NCBI GenBank assembly: GCA_012797505.1
Contig: JAAZOZ010000033.1
Location: 1-33,167 of the forward strand
Source: Smithella sp.
GTDB taxonomy: Bacteria; Desulfobacterota; Syntrophia; Syntrophales; Smithellaceae
DNA: 33,167 nucleotides
Direction of reading: 5' to 3'
Of the stretch, positions 1 to 9,452 are shown one piece after another; positions within the stretch are counted from its first letter, which is position 1; the number at the start of each line of letters is the position of its first letter. Under the pieces are notes generated by a model. It did not search any database. It was not told the DNA's origin and saw nothing but the letters and a program-made list of their open reading frames with translations. Both the position numbers and the translations under genes were made by a program.

Positions 1-455
1 AGGGTCACGCACCGGTGAATTTTCTCGCGGAGGATCGACCGGATCCGGCTGGCCAGCAGGTTTTCATGAAGCGGGGAAGCAGCCGCGGGAAGACGATGGC
101 TTTGCATCTGCCCTCTGAGCAAAACGGGCAGGGACGCGCTTTGGGAAAAAATCAGCAAAGCCGGACGGCGTCCGGCCATTCGGGAGAAATATTTCTCGCG
201 GGACGGCGCGGAAAGCGCCAGGAGGTTTTTTGCCGTCGCGGGCGGAACAAGAAGAATCGCGGATTCCCGCCCCGGCGCCGCGGCGAGACTCCGCAGGCAT
301 TGCGGAAAATGCCCGGGAAAACGGATCTTGTGATGTTGCGGCCCGGGAATTCTCCGGAGGCCCAGATAAGGCAGACGGTCCTGAAACAGTTGGCCGGTTG
401 TCGTCTCCCGATGCCGAGAGAGCCGGCTACAGCGGACAGGATGCGTCCTGCTCAA
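1..455 (-). CDS. hprK: HPr kinase/phosphorylase, N-terminal part (truncated by window edge; start codon uncertain, TTG at 455 possible)
   Basis: Minus-strand frame downstream of ptsN, read by eye: ...TTTGQLFQDRLPYLGLRRI...NLLALSAPSREKYFSRMAGRRPALLIFSQSASLPVLLRGQ...PLHENLLASRIRSILREKIHRCVT, resembling the HprK N-domain (..LSPEERxxRLxxLL..PxIIxTRGLEPPxELL..SRLTxYLExxLA). Gene order rpoN-hpf-ptsN-hprK supports it. Confidence 0.5.
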   Translation of the reverse strand, partial: MSRTHPVRCSRLSRHRETTTGQLFQDRLPYLGLRRIPGPQHHKIRFPGHFPQCLRSLAAAPGRESAILLVPPATAKNLLALSAPSREKYFSRMAGRRPALLIFSQSASLPVLLRGQMQSHRLPAAASPLHENLLASRIRSILREKIHRCVT

Positions 456-903
456 CGATGGCTTTGTACAAATCGTTTTTGGTTTTCGCATCGATAAGCG
501 TTTTACGGAAGTTGGGCGTTTTTAACATTTTGGAAATTCTGGCCAGCGCTTTCAAATGCTGGCCTGTGGAATGCTCCGGCGCCAAAAGCAGAAAAAAGAG
601 CCGGACCGGCTTCCCGTCGATGGCGTTAAAGGCAATTCCCCGGCGGCTCCGTCCAAAGGCGATCACCATGTCCTGCAGATCGGAAACTTTGCCGTGAGGA
701 ATGGCCACGCCGTCGCCGATGCCCGTTGAACCCAGTTTTTCCCGCTGCTGCAGCACATCGATCGCCCTGGCCCGGTCAATCTTCAGGCCGCTCTCGATCA
801 GAATATTGATCAATTCCGCAAGCACGCCTTCCTTGGTGTCGGACAGAAGGTTTTCGTTGAGAAACTCCATTTTAAAGATTTGATCCAGTCGCATGCGCAA
901 CAC
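427..903 (-). CDS. ptsN: PTS IIA-like nitrogen-regulatory protein PtsN
   Basis: 158 aa; EIIA-Ntr pattern 'KEGVLAELINILIESGL...REKLGSTGIGDGVAIPHGKV' with the phospho-His region; adjacent to hpf/rpoN. Confidence 0.93.
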   Translation of the reverse strand: MLRMRLDQIFKMEFLNENLLSDTKEGVLAELINILIESGLKIDRARAIDVLQQREKLGSTGIGDGVAIPHGKVSDLQDMVIAFGRSRRGIAFNAIDGKPVRLFFLLLAPEHSTGQHLKALARISKMLKTPNFRKTLIDAKTKNDLYKAIVEQDASCPL

Positions 904-1007
904 CTGACGTTGAAATCCGGGACGCTGTTCTGATGTCTCAACCGTCCATCATCCTGATGGGGCGCGGCATTTTTGTGCCGCAGGTCCGAGATCGGCGTTT
1001 TTGTAAA

Positions 1008-1538
1008 TTAACTGTTCGTTTCAATATGGGCGAACTTGCCGTCGTCCAGACGGTGCACCAGGCTCACTTTTTCCGAAGCCGTATCCCGATAGATCAGAAA
1101 ACGCGCCTTGCTGCTCTCCAATTCGAGAACCGCTTCCTCCAGCGACATGGGTTTCAGAATGATCTTGCGGGTTTCAACCACTTTGGAGGAAGCATCGTCC
1201 TCCTCAGGGCCTTCCAGGCTTTTTCCGCCGGGGTGACGGATGCTTTTGGGTTTGTGCTGCCTGTTTTTTTCTTTCTGCTTTTTAAGCTGTTTTTCAATTT
1301 TTACAATGCAACTGTCCACTGCCAGGTGCATGTCCTTGGCTTCTTCTTTTGCGTTCACATTCCATCCGTTGGCGGTCAGGTTGATTTCCACAACATTGCG
1401 AAACTTTTCCGTGGACAGGATCATATGGACTTCGGCAGGCACATCGAGATATTTTTTCAATCTGGCAATCTTTTCCTCTGCATAGGCTTTTTGCCAATTC
1501 TCACCTTCGCCCGTTCTGAAAGTTACCGAAATATTCAT
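1008..1538 (-). CDS. hpf: Ribosome hibernation promoting factor, long form (sigma-54 modulation protein family)
   Basis: 176 aa; 'MNISVTFRTGEGENWQKAYAEEKIARLKKYLDVPAEVHMILSTEKFRNVVEINLTANGWNVNAKEEAKDMHLAVDSCIVKIEKQLKKQKEKNR' plus C-terminal domain 'KIILKPMSLEEAVLELE..KARFLIYRD'. Confidence 0.93.
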   Translation of the reverse strand: MNISVTFRTGEGENWQKAYAEEKIARLKKYLDVPAEVHMILSTEKFRNVVEINLTANGWNVNAKEEAKDMHLAVDSCIVKIEKQLKKQKEKNRQHKPKSIRHPGGKSLEGPEEDDASSKVVETRKIILKPMSLEEAVLELESSKARFLIYRDTASEKVSLVHRLDDGKFAHIETNS

Positions 1539-1693
1539 CCTTTTCCTCCCTCCTGAGTTTAGGCCGTCTAAAACATCTGAAACACGCCTTCACGGCCGGC
1601 AACAAAGGTTAGTCGTATAGTGGCGACAAAACCAAATGTCAACCGGAATTTTACCGACGGTTTTGATTATATCTCTATTTCAAACCGTCTGCT

Positions 1694-3166
1694 TCAAAAA
1701 TATTTTTTCCGTTTCGACGACGGCAAAATGCCAGTCATTTCGCGATATTTGGCAACGGTTCTCCTGGCGATATCAATGTTTCTGGCCTTCAGCAGCTTCA
1801 CAATTTCACAATCGCTGTAGGGTTTTTTCGGATCTTCCCTGCTGATAATCTGCCGAATCTCCTCCTTGACGCTTTTGGAGGCGATATTTTCCCCGGACGT
1901 TCTCTGAATGGAGCTGCCAAAGAAATATTTCATTTCAAAGATGCCGCGATGAGAATGCATGTACTTGTTCGTGACCACCCGGCTGATCGTCGATTCGTGC
2001 ATTTCCACATCGTCGGCGATGTTCCGCAGCACCAGCGGCTTCAAATAGTCAATGCCTTTGTCAAAGAAATCTTTCTGATGTTTCACGATGCTTTCGGCGA
2101 CCTTATAAATGGTTTTCTGCCTCTGCTGAATGCTTTTGATCAGCCAGGTCGCCGACTGCACCTTTTCCCGGATATACTTCCTGCCGTTTTCCTTTTCCGC
2201 GGAGTCCTGCCCTCCAATGCCGCCCATGATTTCACGGTAAAAATTGCTGATCCGCAACCGCGGCAACCCGTCATCGTTGAGAACAATCTTGTATTCGTCT
2301 CCCGATTTGACCACATACACATCGGGAATGATGGATTGAACCTTTTCTTCCGAATAGACGGCGCCCGGTTTGGGGTCCATTTTACTGATCAGCAAAACGG
2401 CCATTTCCACTTCCTTCAGGGGAACTTTCAGCCTGCGGGCAATCTGAAGATAATTCTTCAGCTCCAGTTCCTTGAGATGCTCCCGGATAATGGTTTCGAC
2501 AAGCGGATTTTCCCCGGCAAACATTCCGGCCTGAATCAGAAGACATTCCTGAAGATTGCGGGCGGCCACGCCGGCGGGATCAAATTCCTGCACTTTTTTT
2601 AGAACGTTTTCCACCAGGTCTTCGCCGACGTTTTCCAACCGGGCAATCTCCGCCACGGTGGCGCACAAATAGCCGTTGGCATCCAGATTGCCGACGATCT
2701 GCTGCCCGATGCGCACCTCTTCTTCGGTAAACGGAGAAAGTTTCATCTGCCACATGAGATGCTCGGTCAGCGAAGGGCTTTCCGTCAGGACGTTGTCCAG
2801 CGTCGGGGCGTCGCCTTCGGCCCGGTCGTACGAAACGCCCACCGGTCCGTAATCTTCCAGATAATTGTTCCAGTCGAATTCTTCCCTTCCGTCCCCTTCG
2901 CCGGTCAGTTCTGCGGTATGCTCCGGAATCTTGCTTTCTTCCTTCTCGATGGACTGAACGTCCTCTTCGACTTCCGCGCGGATTTCCTCGGCGCTGGCCT
3001 CGTCCGGCGCCGCCTCCTCCAGCAGAGGGTTTTCCTCCATCTCCTGGTTGATCGTATCCACCAGCTCCTGGCGCGAAAGAATCAGGAGCTTGATCGCCTG
3101 CTGGAGCTGCGGCGTCATGATCAGCTGCTGAGACAGCTTCAGATTTTGTCGTAATTCAAAAGCCAT
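1694..3166 (-). CDS. rpoN: RNA polymerase sigma-54 factor
   Basis: 490 aa; N-terminal 'LRQNLKLSQQLIMTPQLQQAIKLLILSRQEL', C-terminal RpoN box 'ARRTVAKYREMTGILPSSKRKKYF'. Confidence 0.98.
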   Translation of the reverse strand: MAFELRQNLKLSQQLIMTPQLQQAIKLLILSRQELVDTINQEMEENPLLEEAAPDEASAEEIRAEVEEDVQSIEKEESKIPEHTAELTGEGDGREEFDWNNYLEDYGPVGVSYDRAEGDAPTLDNVLTESPSLTEHLMWQMKLSPFTEEEVRIGQQIVGNLDANGYLCATVAEIARLENVGEDLVENVLKKVQEFDPAGVAARNLQECLLIQAGMFAGENPLVETIIREHLKELELKNYLQIARRLKVPLKEVEMAVLLISKMDPKPGAVYSEEKVQSIIPDVYVVKSGDEYKIVLNDDGLPRLRISNFYREIMGGIGGQDSAEKENGRKYIREKVQSATWLIKSIQQRQKTIYKVAESIVKHQKDFFDKGIDYLKPLVLRNIADDVEMHESTISRVVTNKYMHSHRGIFEMKYFFGSSIQRTSGENIASKSVKEEIRQIISREDPKKPYSDCEIVKLLKARNIDIARRTVAKYREMTGILPSSKRKKYF

Positions 3167-3193
3167 GATTGAAAATTGCGCATCCGTTTGTCG

Positions 3194-3916
3194 CTACAAA
3201 CTGAAATCCTCGCCGAAATAGAATTTTTTGGCCAGTTCACTCCGGGCGATGACGTCCGGCTGGCCCTGAACCAGAATTGCGCCCTCATTGATGATATACG
3301 CCCGGTCGCAGCAGGCCAGCGTTTCCCGGACATTATGATCGGAGATAATGATTCCAATCCCTTTATTTTTCAACTTTTCGATAATCTTCTGGATATCGGC
3401 CACCGCCAGCGGATCAATGCCGGCAAAAGGCTCGTCCAGCAGGATGTATTTCGGCGACGTTACCAGCGCCCGGGTAATCTCCACCCTTCTTCTTTCGCCG
3501 CCGGACAGGGAATAGGCGTGGTTTTTCGCGAGCGAAGTCAGATCCAGCTCTCCTAAAAGTTCTTTCAGTCGTTGCCGCCGGTCCTCTTCGCTGATCTCCA
3601 GTGTCTCCAGAATCGCCAGAATGTTTTCCTCGACGGTGAGTTTGCGGAAAATCGACGGCTCCTGCGGAAGATAATTCAGCCCCTTGCGCGCCCTCTTGTA
3701 CATGGGATAGGCGCTGATCTCCTCGTCGTCCAGAAAGATTTCACCGCCGTCGGGCTTCACCAGCCCGACAATCATATAAAAGGTCGTCGTTTTTCCGGCG
3801 CCGTTCGGTCCCAGGAGGCCGACCACCTCCCCCGGTGAGATCGCCAGATCAATCTGGTTGACCACTTTTCTTTTATTGTAAATTTTGACCAGTCCCCTGG
3901 CCGATAAATGACTCAT
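3194..3916 (-). CDS. lptB: LPS export ABC transporter ATP-binding protein
   Basis: 240 aa; Walker A 'GPNGAGKTT', signature 'YSLSGGERRRVEITRAL', Walker B 'YILLDEPFAGIDPLAV'; next to lptA/lptC. Confidence 0.97.
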   Translation of the reverse strand: MSHLSARGLVKIYNKRKVVNQIDLAISPGEVVGLLGPNGAGKTTTFYMIVGLVKPDGGEIFLDDEEISAYPMYKRARKGLNYLPQEPSIFRKLTVEENILAILETLEISEEDRRQRLKELLGELDLTSLAKNHAYSLSGGERRRVEITRALVTSPKYILLDEPFAGIDPLAVADIQKIIEKLKNKGIGIIISDHNVRETLACCDRAYIINEGAILVQGQPDVIARSELAKKFYFGEDFSL

Positions 3917-3952
3917 CTTCTATCCCGGGGCGCCCGTCCGGCGCCCGTCCGA

Positions 3953-4507
3953 TTATTTTTGTTTCCGCGGGTGGATGATCGCCGTAACCCTTCCGGAATT
4001 TTCGTCGGCGCACTGCTCCACTCTTCCCCGGTTCTCATCGACCTGAATGATGACCCGGCAACCCTTGATCACGCTTTTTTCCTGCTGCAGGACGGGATTT
4101 CCCGTCATGACAAACCGGGCGGTGTCCTGATAATAAACCGCTTCATTTCCCGTGGCCAGCACATCTTTTTGCGTAATCACCACATGGCCGCTTGCCACAA
4201 TTTTTTCAAGGTCTCCCGCCTGCTCCATGCCCGGATCGACCTTTTTTTCTTTCGAATCGCCGGAATCCTTATAGTAAATCGACAAACGGTCCGCCTGGAT
4301 TCGGACATCCCCCTGCTCTGCCACGGCATTGCCGGAAAACACCACCATCCGGCTGGCCTGAAACGCTTCCATTTTATCGGAAACAATCTGAATCGGCTCG
4401 TTTTTGCGCAGCGGATTTTTCGAACCGCCGCCGGTCTGCGCGACAGCCTGAATATTCAAGGCGAACAGAAACCCCAACACGATCAGACCTGTCTTTTTTA
4501 TCGGCAT
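3953..4507 (-). CDS. lptA: LPS transport periplasmic protein LptA (OstA-like)
   Basis: 184 aa; signal peptide, 'PIQIVSDKMEAFQASRMVVFSGNAVAEQGDVRIQADRLSIYY' OstA pattern. Confidence 0.93.
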   Translation of the reverse strand: MPIKKTGLIVLGFLFALNIQAVAQTGGGSKNPLRKNEPIQIVSDKMEAFQASRMVVFSGNAVAEQGDVRIQADRLSIYYKDSGDSKEKKVDPGMEQAGDLEKIVASGHVVITQKDVLATGNEAVYYQDTARFVMTGNPVLQQEKSVIKGCRVIIQVDENRGRVEQCADENSGRVTAIIHPRKQK

Positions 4508-4519
4508 GAATGGCCCTCA

Positions 4520-5074
4520 TCAGTAAATTTTCGCTTTGACGCCGGAAGCAAGCGCAAGTTCTCCCTTGTCCATCAGAATGGAAAGGCCGACCCCCTGAAT
4601 TTTCATTCGGCTCGTTTCCATCCGGACGGGAGCGTCCGTATAAATTTCTTTCCGGGCGTCGCTGTACCGCAGGACATCGGTGGAAAATTTTTCCCCCGCA
4701 TCGGCCGTGACCACCACATGACCACGGATTTCGACGTCTTTGGTGTCCGTCCGCATCTCGCCCTTGTCGCCCGTCATCACAAAGGTCTTTCCTTTTTGGG
4801 TGACCAGTTTCATCTGAACCTGATCAAACAGGGCCAGATTCTGCTTTTTCTGATACTGGGCGGTTTTCGCCTTTACCTCCCAGCGGAGATCATCCTTGCC
4901 GACTTCCGTATAAAAGAAATCCGCAATGCGAACATCCGCTTCGTCAGGCAAGATCTTGACCAGATTCTCTTTTTTGCCGCCCGGCGCCCGCAGAAAAGCG
5001 TACAGCACAGCTCCTGCAAGCACAAGAATCATCAGCGCAATCGCAGCGATTTTTGCTTTCTTTGAAAACCGCAT
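4520..5074 (-). CDS. lptC: LPS export system protein LptC (ORF opens to 5218; start chosen at MRFSKKAKIAAIALMILV)
   Basis: Single N-terminal TM segment and 'ADVRIADFFYTEVGKDDLRWEVKAKTAQYQKKQNLALFDQVQMKLVTQKGK' LptC pattern; between kdsC and lptA. Confidence 0.88.
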   Translation of the reverse strand: MRFSKKAKIAAIALMILVLAGAVLYAFLRAPGGKKENLVKILPDEADVRIADFFYTEVGKDDLRWEVKAKTAQYQKKQNLALFDQVQMKLVTQKGKTFVMTGDKGEMRTDTKDVEIRGHVVVTADAGEKFSTDVLRYSDARKEIYTDAPVRMETSRMKIQGVGLSILMDKGELALASGVKAKIY

Positions 5075-5085
5075 GGTTTTGTATA

Positions 5086-5649
5086 TCACCCGCCTTCTTC
5101 CGTGTAAAGCGATTCGGGTGCGGCAAAATCGTAGCGCCCGGCAATTTCCGGCCAGAAGCCCTGTGCTGTAAGCAGCATTTCGCAGATTTCCCTTACCGCG
5201 CCCTGTCCGCCGCGGCAAACCGTAACGTAATCGACCTGCTTCTTCACCTCATCTGCCGCATCCGCCACCGCAGCGGAAAAGCCAACCAGCCTCAGGACGG
5301 GAATGTCCACAATATCGTCGCCCAGATAAGCGGTTTGCTCCGGCGTCAGGCAATTTTTCCCGAGAATCCGGGCAAAAACATCCTTTTTGTTCAAGGCCCC
5401 CTGATACACTTCCGTAATTTTTAAATCGCGCGCCCGATGATCCACCACCAAAGACGTCCGGCCGGTCAGAATCGCAACCTGAATGCCGTGGCGCTGAAGC
5501 ATCACCAGACCGTGCCCGTCGCGGACATAGAAGTTTTTCATCTCCCGCCCGTCGCTGTCCATAATGATTCTGCCGTCCGTCATGACCCCGTCCACATCCA
5601 GAATCAGCATCTTTATCTTTTCAAGCTTTCCCCGTATCTTCTTTTTCAT
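5086..5649 (-). CDS. kdsC: 3-deoxy-D-manno-octulosonate 8-phosphate phosphatase (HAD family); start at 5649, with an in-frame extension to 5691 possible
   Basis: 'KIKMLILDVDGVMTDGRIIMDSDGREMKNFYVRDGHGLVMLQRHGIQVAILTGRTS..' HAD motif and 'YLGDDIVDIPVL'. Confidence 0.95.
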   Translation of the reverse strand: MKKKIRGKLEKIKMLILDVDGVMTDGRIIMDSDGREMKNFYVRDGHGLVMLQRHGIQVAILTGRTSLVVDHRARDLKITEVYQGALNKKDVFARILGKNCLTPEQTAYLGDDIVDIPVLRLVGFSAAVADAADEVKKQVDYVTVCRGGQGAVREICEMLLTAQGFWPEIAGRYDFAAPESLYTEEGG

Positions 5650-5751
5650 TCTTCGCTCATCACTCTTCACTTTCCGCTCATTGCTTTTCACTCATCACTT
5701 TTTTACCATCCACCATCCACCCTTCAGCCTTCGGTCTTCAGCCTTCAGTCT
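5643..5751. repeat. 7-bp-periodic degenerate tandem array across the kdsA stop and kdsC start
   Basis: On the minus strand: AGACTGA AGGCTGA AGACCGA AGGCTGA AGGGTGG ATGGTGG ATGGTAA AAA GTGATGA GTGAAAA GCAATGA GCGGAAA GTGAAGA GTGATGA GCGAAGA ATGAAAA. Confidence 0.85.
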
Positions 5752-6566
5752 TTTTTGATGATTTCATCTATCCTCTTCAACGTCGTCAGCAGTTCTTCGA
5801 GCGAATGGAGATAAAGCGAATTGGCGCCGTCGCATAGCGCTTTTTCAGGATCGGGATGCACTTCCATGAAAATGCCGTCCACGCCCGCCGCGACGGCCGC
5901 CCGCGCCAGGTAGGGCACCATATCCCGCTGGCCGCCGGACGAGGTTCCCATGCCGCCCGGCAACTGCACCGAATGCGTGGCGTCAAAAATAACCGGATAT
6001 CCCATCGCCCGCATGATCGGAAGCGCGCGCACATCGAAAACCAGGTTGTTGTATCCGAAGGACGCGCCGCGTTCGGTGATCAGAATATTTTCATTGCCGG
6101 CCGACTGAATCTTCCCGATGATGTTGGCCACGTCCCAGGGCGCAAGAAACTGTCCTTTCTTCACGTTCACGATCTTCGCCTTTTTCGCGACCTCCACGAC
6201 AAAATCCGTCTGCCGGCACAGAAACGCGGGCACCTGCATCACATCCAGGACGCCGGCCGCTTCGTCAATTTCTTCAAACCGATGCACATCGGAAAGGACC
6301 GGCGCGCCGATTTTTTCCCGAATGTTTTTTAAAATTTTCAGGCCCGCGCGGACGCCCGGTCCCCGGTAGGCGGCAATCGATGTCCGGTTGGCCTTGTCGT
6401 AAGACGCTTTAAAGATGAAAGGAATCTCCAGTTTGTCCGTCAGCTTTTTCAGATACGCGGCAATCTTCATTGCCGAGGTTTCATTTTCCAGAACACAGGG
6501 GCCGGCCATCAGAATAAATCCGGCCTTGCCGCCGATTGTGGAAGAATTCAGTTTCACCTGCTTCAT
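5745..6566 (-). CDS. kdsA: 3-deoxy-8-phosphooctulonate synthase
   Basis: 273 aa; 'FILMAGPCVLENETSAMKIAAYL..FKASYDKANRTSIAAYRGPG..FDATHSVQLPGG'. Confidence 0.97.
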   Translation of the reverse strand: MKQVKLNSSTIGGKAGFILMAGPCVLENETSAMKIAAYLKKLTDKLEIPFIFKASYDKANRTSIAAYRGPGVRAGLKILKNIREKIGAPVLSDVHRFEEIDEAAGVLDVMQVPAFLCRQTDFVVEVAKKAKIVNVKKGQFLAPWDVANIIGKIQSAGNENILITERGASFGYNNLVFDVRALPIMRAMGYPVIFDATHSVQLPGGMGTSSGGQRDMVPYLARAAVAAGVDGIFMEVHPDPEKALCDGANSLYLHSLEELLTTLKRIDEIIKKD

Positions 6567-8560
6567 GACTCGCTCCCCTTGTCGTCTTTTTTATGCAAAA
6601 GTTGAATACGCAGCCTCGGAATCCGGGATGCCACCCGCGTTTCCGGATTGATCTCGTAGGCGCTTCTATAAGCTTTCAGCGCTTCAGGGTAAAGCCCTTT
6701 TTTCTCATAAGCGATGCCCAGGTTGGCGTAGATCTCGTCATCCTCGCGGTCGTATTTCAGAGCCTGCAAATAATTCTCAATGGCTTTATCCGGGTTTCCG
6801 GAAGCCAGCCAGGCATACCCCAGAGCGGCCCAGGAAGATGCCTTTTTGGGCTCCAGCTTTGATATTTTCTCATAATTTTTGATGGCTTGGGCGTATTTCT
6901 TCTCTCTCAGATAATGGTCGGCAAGAATGCTCAATATTTTTTTGTTTTGAGGCGATATTTTTTCGTAGGCGCGGACGGCGTCCTTTTCCCTCCCCAGCTT
7001 CGTGTAGGTAAACGCCAGATTGTAATACAGGGTCTGGTCTTTCGCCCCCAGCCGGAGAGCCTTTTCGTAATCTTCAGCCGATGCGGCGTATTGCTTCAGT
7101 TCGCCGCGGGCAAATCCGAGCCTGGCAAACACGGACGCCTGCTGCGGATGAATCCGCGACAGTTTTTCGTAATAACGGACGGCCTGGTCATACTGTTTGC
7201 TTTGAAAGGTCAGGTCCGCCAGACGCGCGAGCGCGTCAGCATCATCCGGATTGCTCTTCAGAACCCGGGTGTATTCCCGAATGGCTTCGGATGTTCTTTG
7301 TCTTTTTTCGTAGGCGGCGGCAAGATTGAAGCGGATCACCGGTTCGTCGGGCGACAGGGCCGCGGCCTTCTGCAGATGCTCCATTTCCTCCTTCGCTTTA
7401 CCCTGCGCGGCGTACGCCGTGGCCAGATTGGCATGCGCCGCCGCGTTTTTCGGATGGATGGCCAGAACGCGCGTATAGCTCTCGATCGCCTGTGCGTATT
7501 GCCCGCTCCTCAAATGCATATCGCCCATCGCCAGCCAGGCCGGGGCGGCATCGGGCGAATGGCTGATGATGAAGCGGTACTGTTCAACCGCCGCGTCGTT
7601 CCGGTGGGACTTCTCGAAGGCTTGGGCCAGCAAAAGCCGCACCGGATAATTTTCCGGATCCATTTTGACGGCCCGGGCGTAGCTTTCCACCGCCTGGTCC
7701 CACAGATTTTTGCGCCCGTAGGCGGCGCCGAGCATCGCCTGGGCTTCGGCATCCTGTGCCTGGATCCCCGTCAACCTGGTCAAAAGATCGATGGCGCGGT
7801 CGTCCTGGCCGAGCCGCACGCTGACGCGGGCCAATTCCTTCATCGCCGGGACATCGCCGGGGCTGATTCGCAAAATCTCTTCATACATTTTCGCGGCTTC
7901 CCCGATGCGGTTTTGCTGAAGATAGATGCCTGCCAGAATTTTGCGCACCCCCGCATCTTCTCGGTTCCGGGCAGCCACCTTCTTCAGGTACTCCTCCTGT
8001 TCGCCCGAATTGCCGCGGCTCTTTGCGAACCTCAGCCAATCCTGGGGGGTAAGGACCACCCGGACCGGCACAACGGCGATTTTGTCCCGCGCGGCATAGA
8101 CAACGATCTGATAAACGCCCGCGGTCTCAGTCCCTTCAGGAATTTCTCCGCCGGTGAGAAGGTTGTCCACCAGATCAATCCCGCGAAAGAGGACGCCGAA
8201 GGCATTGCGTTGGCTGCCAGCCCCCTCCAGAAACACCGTCACGGATTTTCCGCTTAGATCATCGCTGGCCACGGATTTGACCACGAATTCATCGCGATAG
8301 GTAACATCGAGCGTTTCACCTGCCTTGACGCGGAAATCGCTCGCGTTTTTCTCCATCACCAGACAATAAAAATGCGGCCGGTCTCCCAAAACGTAGTACG
8401 CAAACGCGTTGATCCCCCTTTGAACATAAAAGCCGGCCGTCCGGAAGGCCTGGGGGTAAAACGCCAGCAGCAAAAACAAAACCAGCGCCGCTGTCCCCGC
8501 CGCTGCAATGGCCGGAATTTTTTTGCCGAATCCGATTTTATACCCGGTTGATTTTCGCAA
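6563..8560 (-). CDS. Membrane-anchored TPR-repeat protein
   Basis: 665 aa; N-terminal TM segment, unique N-terminal region, then many TPR units (e.g. 'AWLAMGDMHLRSGQYAQAIESYTRVLAIHPKN', 'SWAALGYAWLASGNPDKAIENYLQALKYDRED'). Confidence 0.92.
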   Translation of the reverse strand: MRKSTGYKIGFGKKIPAIAAAGTAALVLFLLLAFYPQAFRTAGFYVQRGINAFAYYVLGDRPHFYCLVMEKNASDFRVKAGETLDVTYRDEFVVKSVASDDLSGKSVTVFLEGAGSQRNAFGVLFRGIDLVDNLLTGGEIPEGTETAGVYQIVVYAARDKIAVVPVRVVLTPQDWLRFAKSRGNSGEQEEYLKKVAARNREDAGVRKILAGIYLQQNRIGEAAKMYEEILRISPGDVPAMKELARVSVRLGQDDRAIDLLTRLTGIQAQDAEAQAMLGAAYGRKNLWDQAVESYARAVKMDPENYPVRLLLAQAFEKSHRNDAAVEQYRFIISHSPDAAPAWLAMGDMHLRSGQYAQAIESYTRVLAIHPKNAAAHANLATAYAAQGKAKEEMEHLQKAAALSPDEPVIRFNLAAAYEKRQRTSEAIREYTRVLKSNPDDADALARLADLTFQSKQYDQAVRYYEKLSRIHPQQASVFARLGFARGELKQYAASAEDYEKALRLGAKDQTLYYNLAFTYTKLGREKDAVRAYEKISPQNKKILSILADHYLREKKYAQAIKNYEKISKLEPKKASSWAALGYAWLASGNPDKAIENYLQALKYDREDDEIYANLGIAYEKKGLYPEALKAYRSAYEINPETRVASRIPRLRIQLLHKKDDKGSES

Positions 8561-8564
8561 ACGT

Positions 8565-9452
8565 TCAGCCTCTTGGATGATATTTCCGGTGAATCTCTTT
8601 CAGGCGTTCCCGGGTGACGTGCGTATAAATCTGCGTCGTCGAAATGTCCGAATGGCCCAGCATCACCTGCACCGCGCGCAAATCCGCGCCTCCCTCCAGC
8701 AGGTGGGAAGCAAAGGAATGGCGAAATGTATGCGGATGCACATTTTTTTGCAAGCCCGCTTTTTGCGCATACCCCACGATGATTTTCCAGAGCCCCTGGC
8801 GGGTAAAGGCCCGGCCGAAGCGGTTCAGAAACAACACCTCCGTCGTTTTGGAACGGACGAACTTCGGTCTGGCTTCATCCACGTAGCGCCGCACAAAGTC
8901 ATAGGCCGTCCGGCCTACGGGCACCACACGCTCCTTGCCGCCCTTCCCCATGACCGCCAGAAAACCAACCTGCCAGTTGATGCTGTTCATGGAAAGGCTG
9001 ATCAGCTCCGTGACGCGAAGTCCCGTCGCGTAGAGCAGCTCCAGCATCGCCCGGTCCCGCAGACCCGACGGGGTCGAGTGATCCGGCCCCGACAGGATTC
9101 GGTTCATCTCTTCCCGGCTTACCGTATCGGGCAGACGCATCCAGACTTTGGCCAGTTCGATATGCGTCAGCGGTGATTCTTCCAGAACTCTTTCCTGCAG
9201 CAGGTAGTTATAAAAACCGCGAAGGGCCGCAAGGGCCCGGTTCATCGAATTGGCCGAAAGCCCTTCCGATTTGATCTGCACGAGAAAATCTACAACGGTT
9301 TGCGGGGCGACCGACCGCGCGTCAGAAATCTCCTTTTGCTCGAGGAAAGTCAAATAGCGTTTCAAATCGCGTCCATACGCTTCCAGCGTATTGCCGGACG
9401 CTCCTTTCTCGATCAGCAAATAACGATGATACCGGTTTAATAAATCCCGCAT
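8565..9452 (-). CDS. xerD: Site-specific tyrosine recombinase XerD-like
   Basis: 295 aa; N-terminal SAM-like domain, 'TGLRVTELISL', 'GKGGKERVVPV', 'HTFRHSFASHLLEGGADLRAVQVMLGHSDISTTQIYTHV' (R, K, HxxR, H, Y catalytic set). Confidence 0.93.
   Translation of the reverse strand: MRDLLNRYHRYLLIEKGASGNTLEAYGRDLKRYLTFLEQKEISDARSVAPQTVVDFLVQIKSEGLSANSMNRALAALRGFYNYLLQERVLEESPLTHIELAKVWMRLPDTVSREEMNRILSGPDHSTPSGLRDRAMLELLYATGLRVTELISLSMNSINWQVGFLAVMGKGGKERVVPVGRTAYDFVRRYVDEARPKFVRSKTTEVLFLNRFGRAFTRQGLWKIIVGYAQKAGLQKNVHPHTFRHSFASHLLEGGADLRAVQVMLGHSDISTTQIYTHVTRERLKEIHRKYHPRG

Noticed and set aside
963-980. Small hairpin GCGGCATTTTTGTGCCGC between hpf and ptsN
   Set aside because: Short stem with no T-tract in the transcribed (minus) direction; not supportable as a terminator or regulatory element.
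3908-5065. 385-aa plus-strand ORF opposite lptA/lptC
   Set aside because: Antisense to well-supported lpt genes; His/Arg/Phe-rich shadow translation.
6887-8257. 456-aa plus-strand ORF opposite the TPR gene
   Set aside because: Antisense shadow of a repetitive, motif-rich TPR coding sequence; no domain or RBS support.
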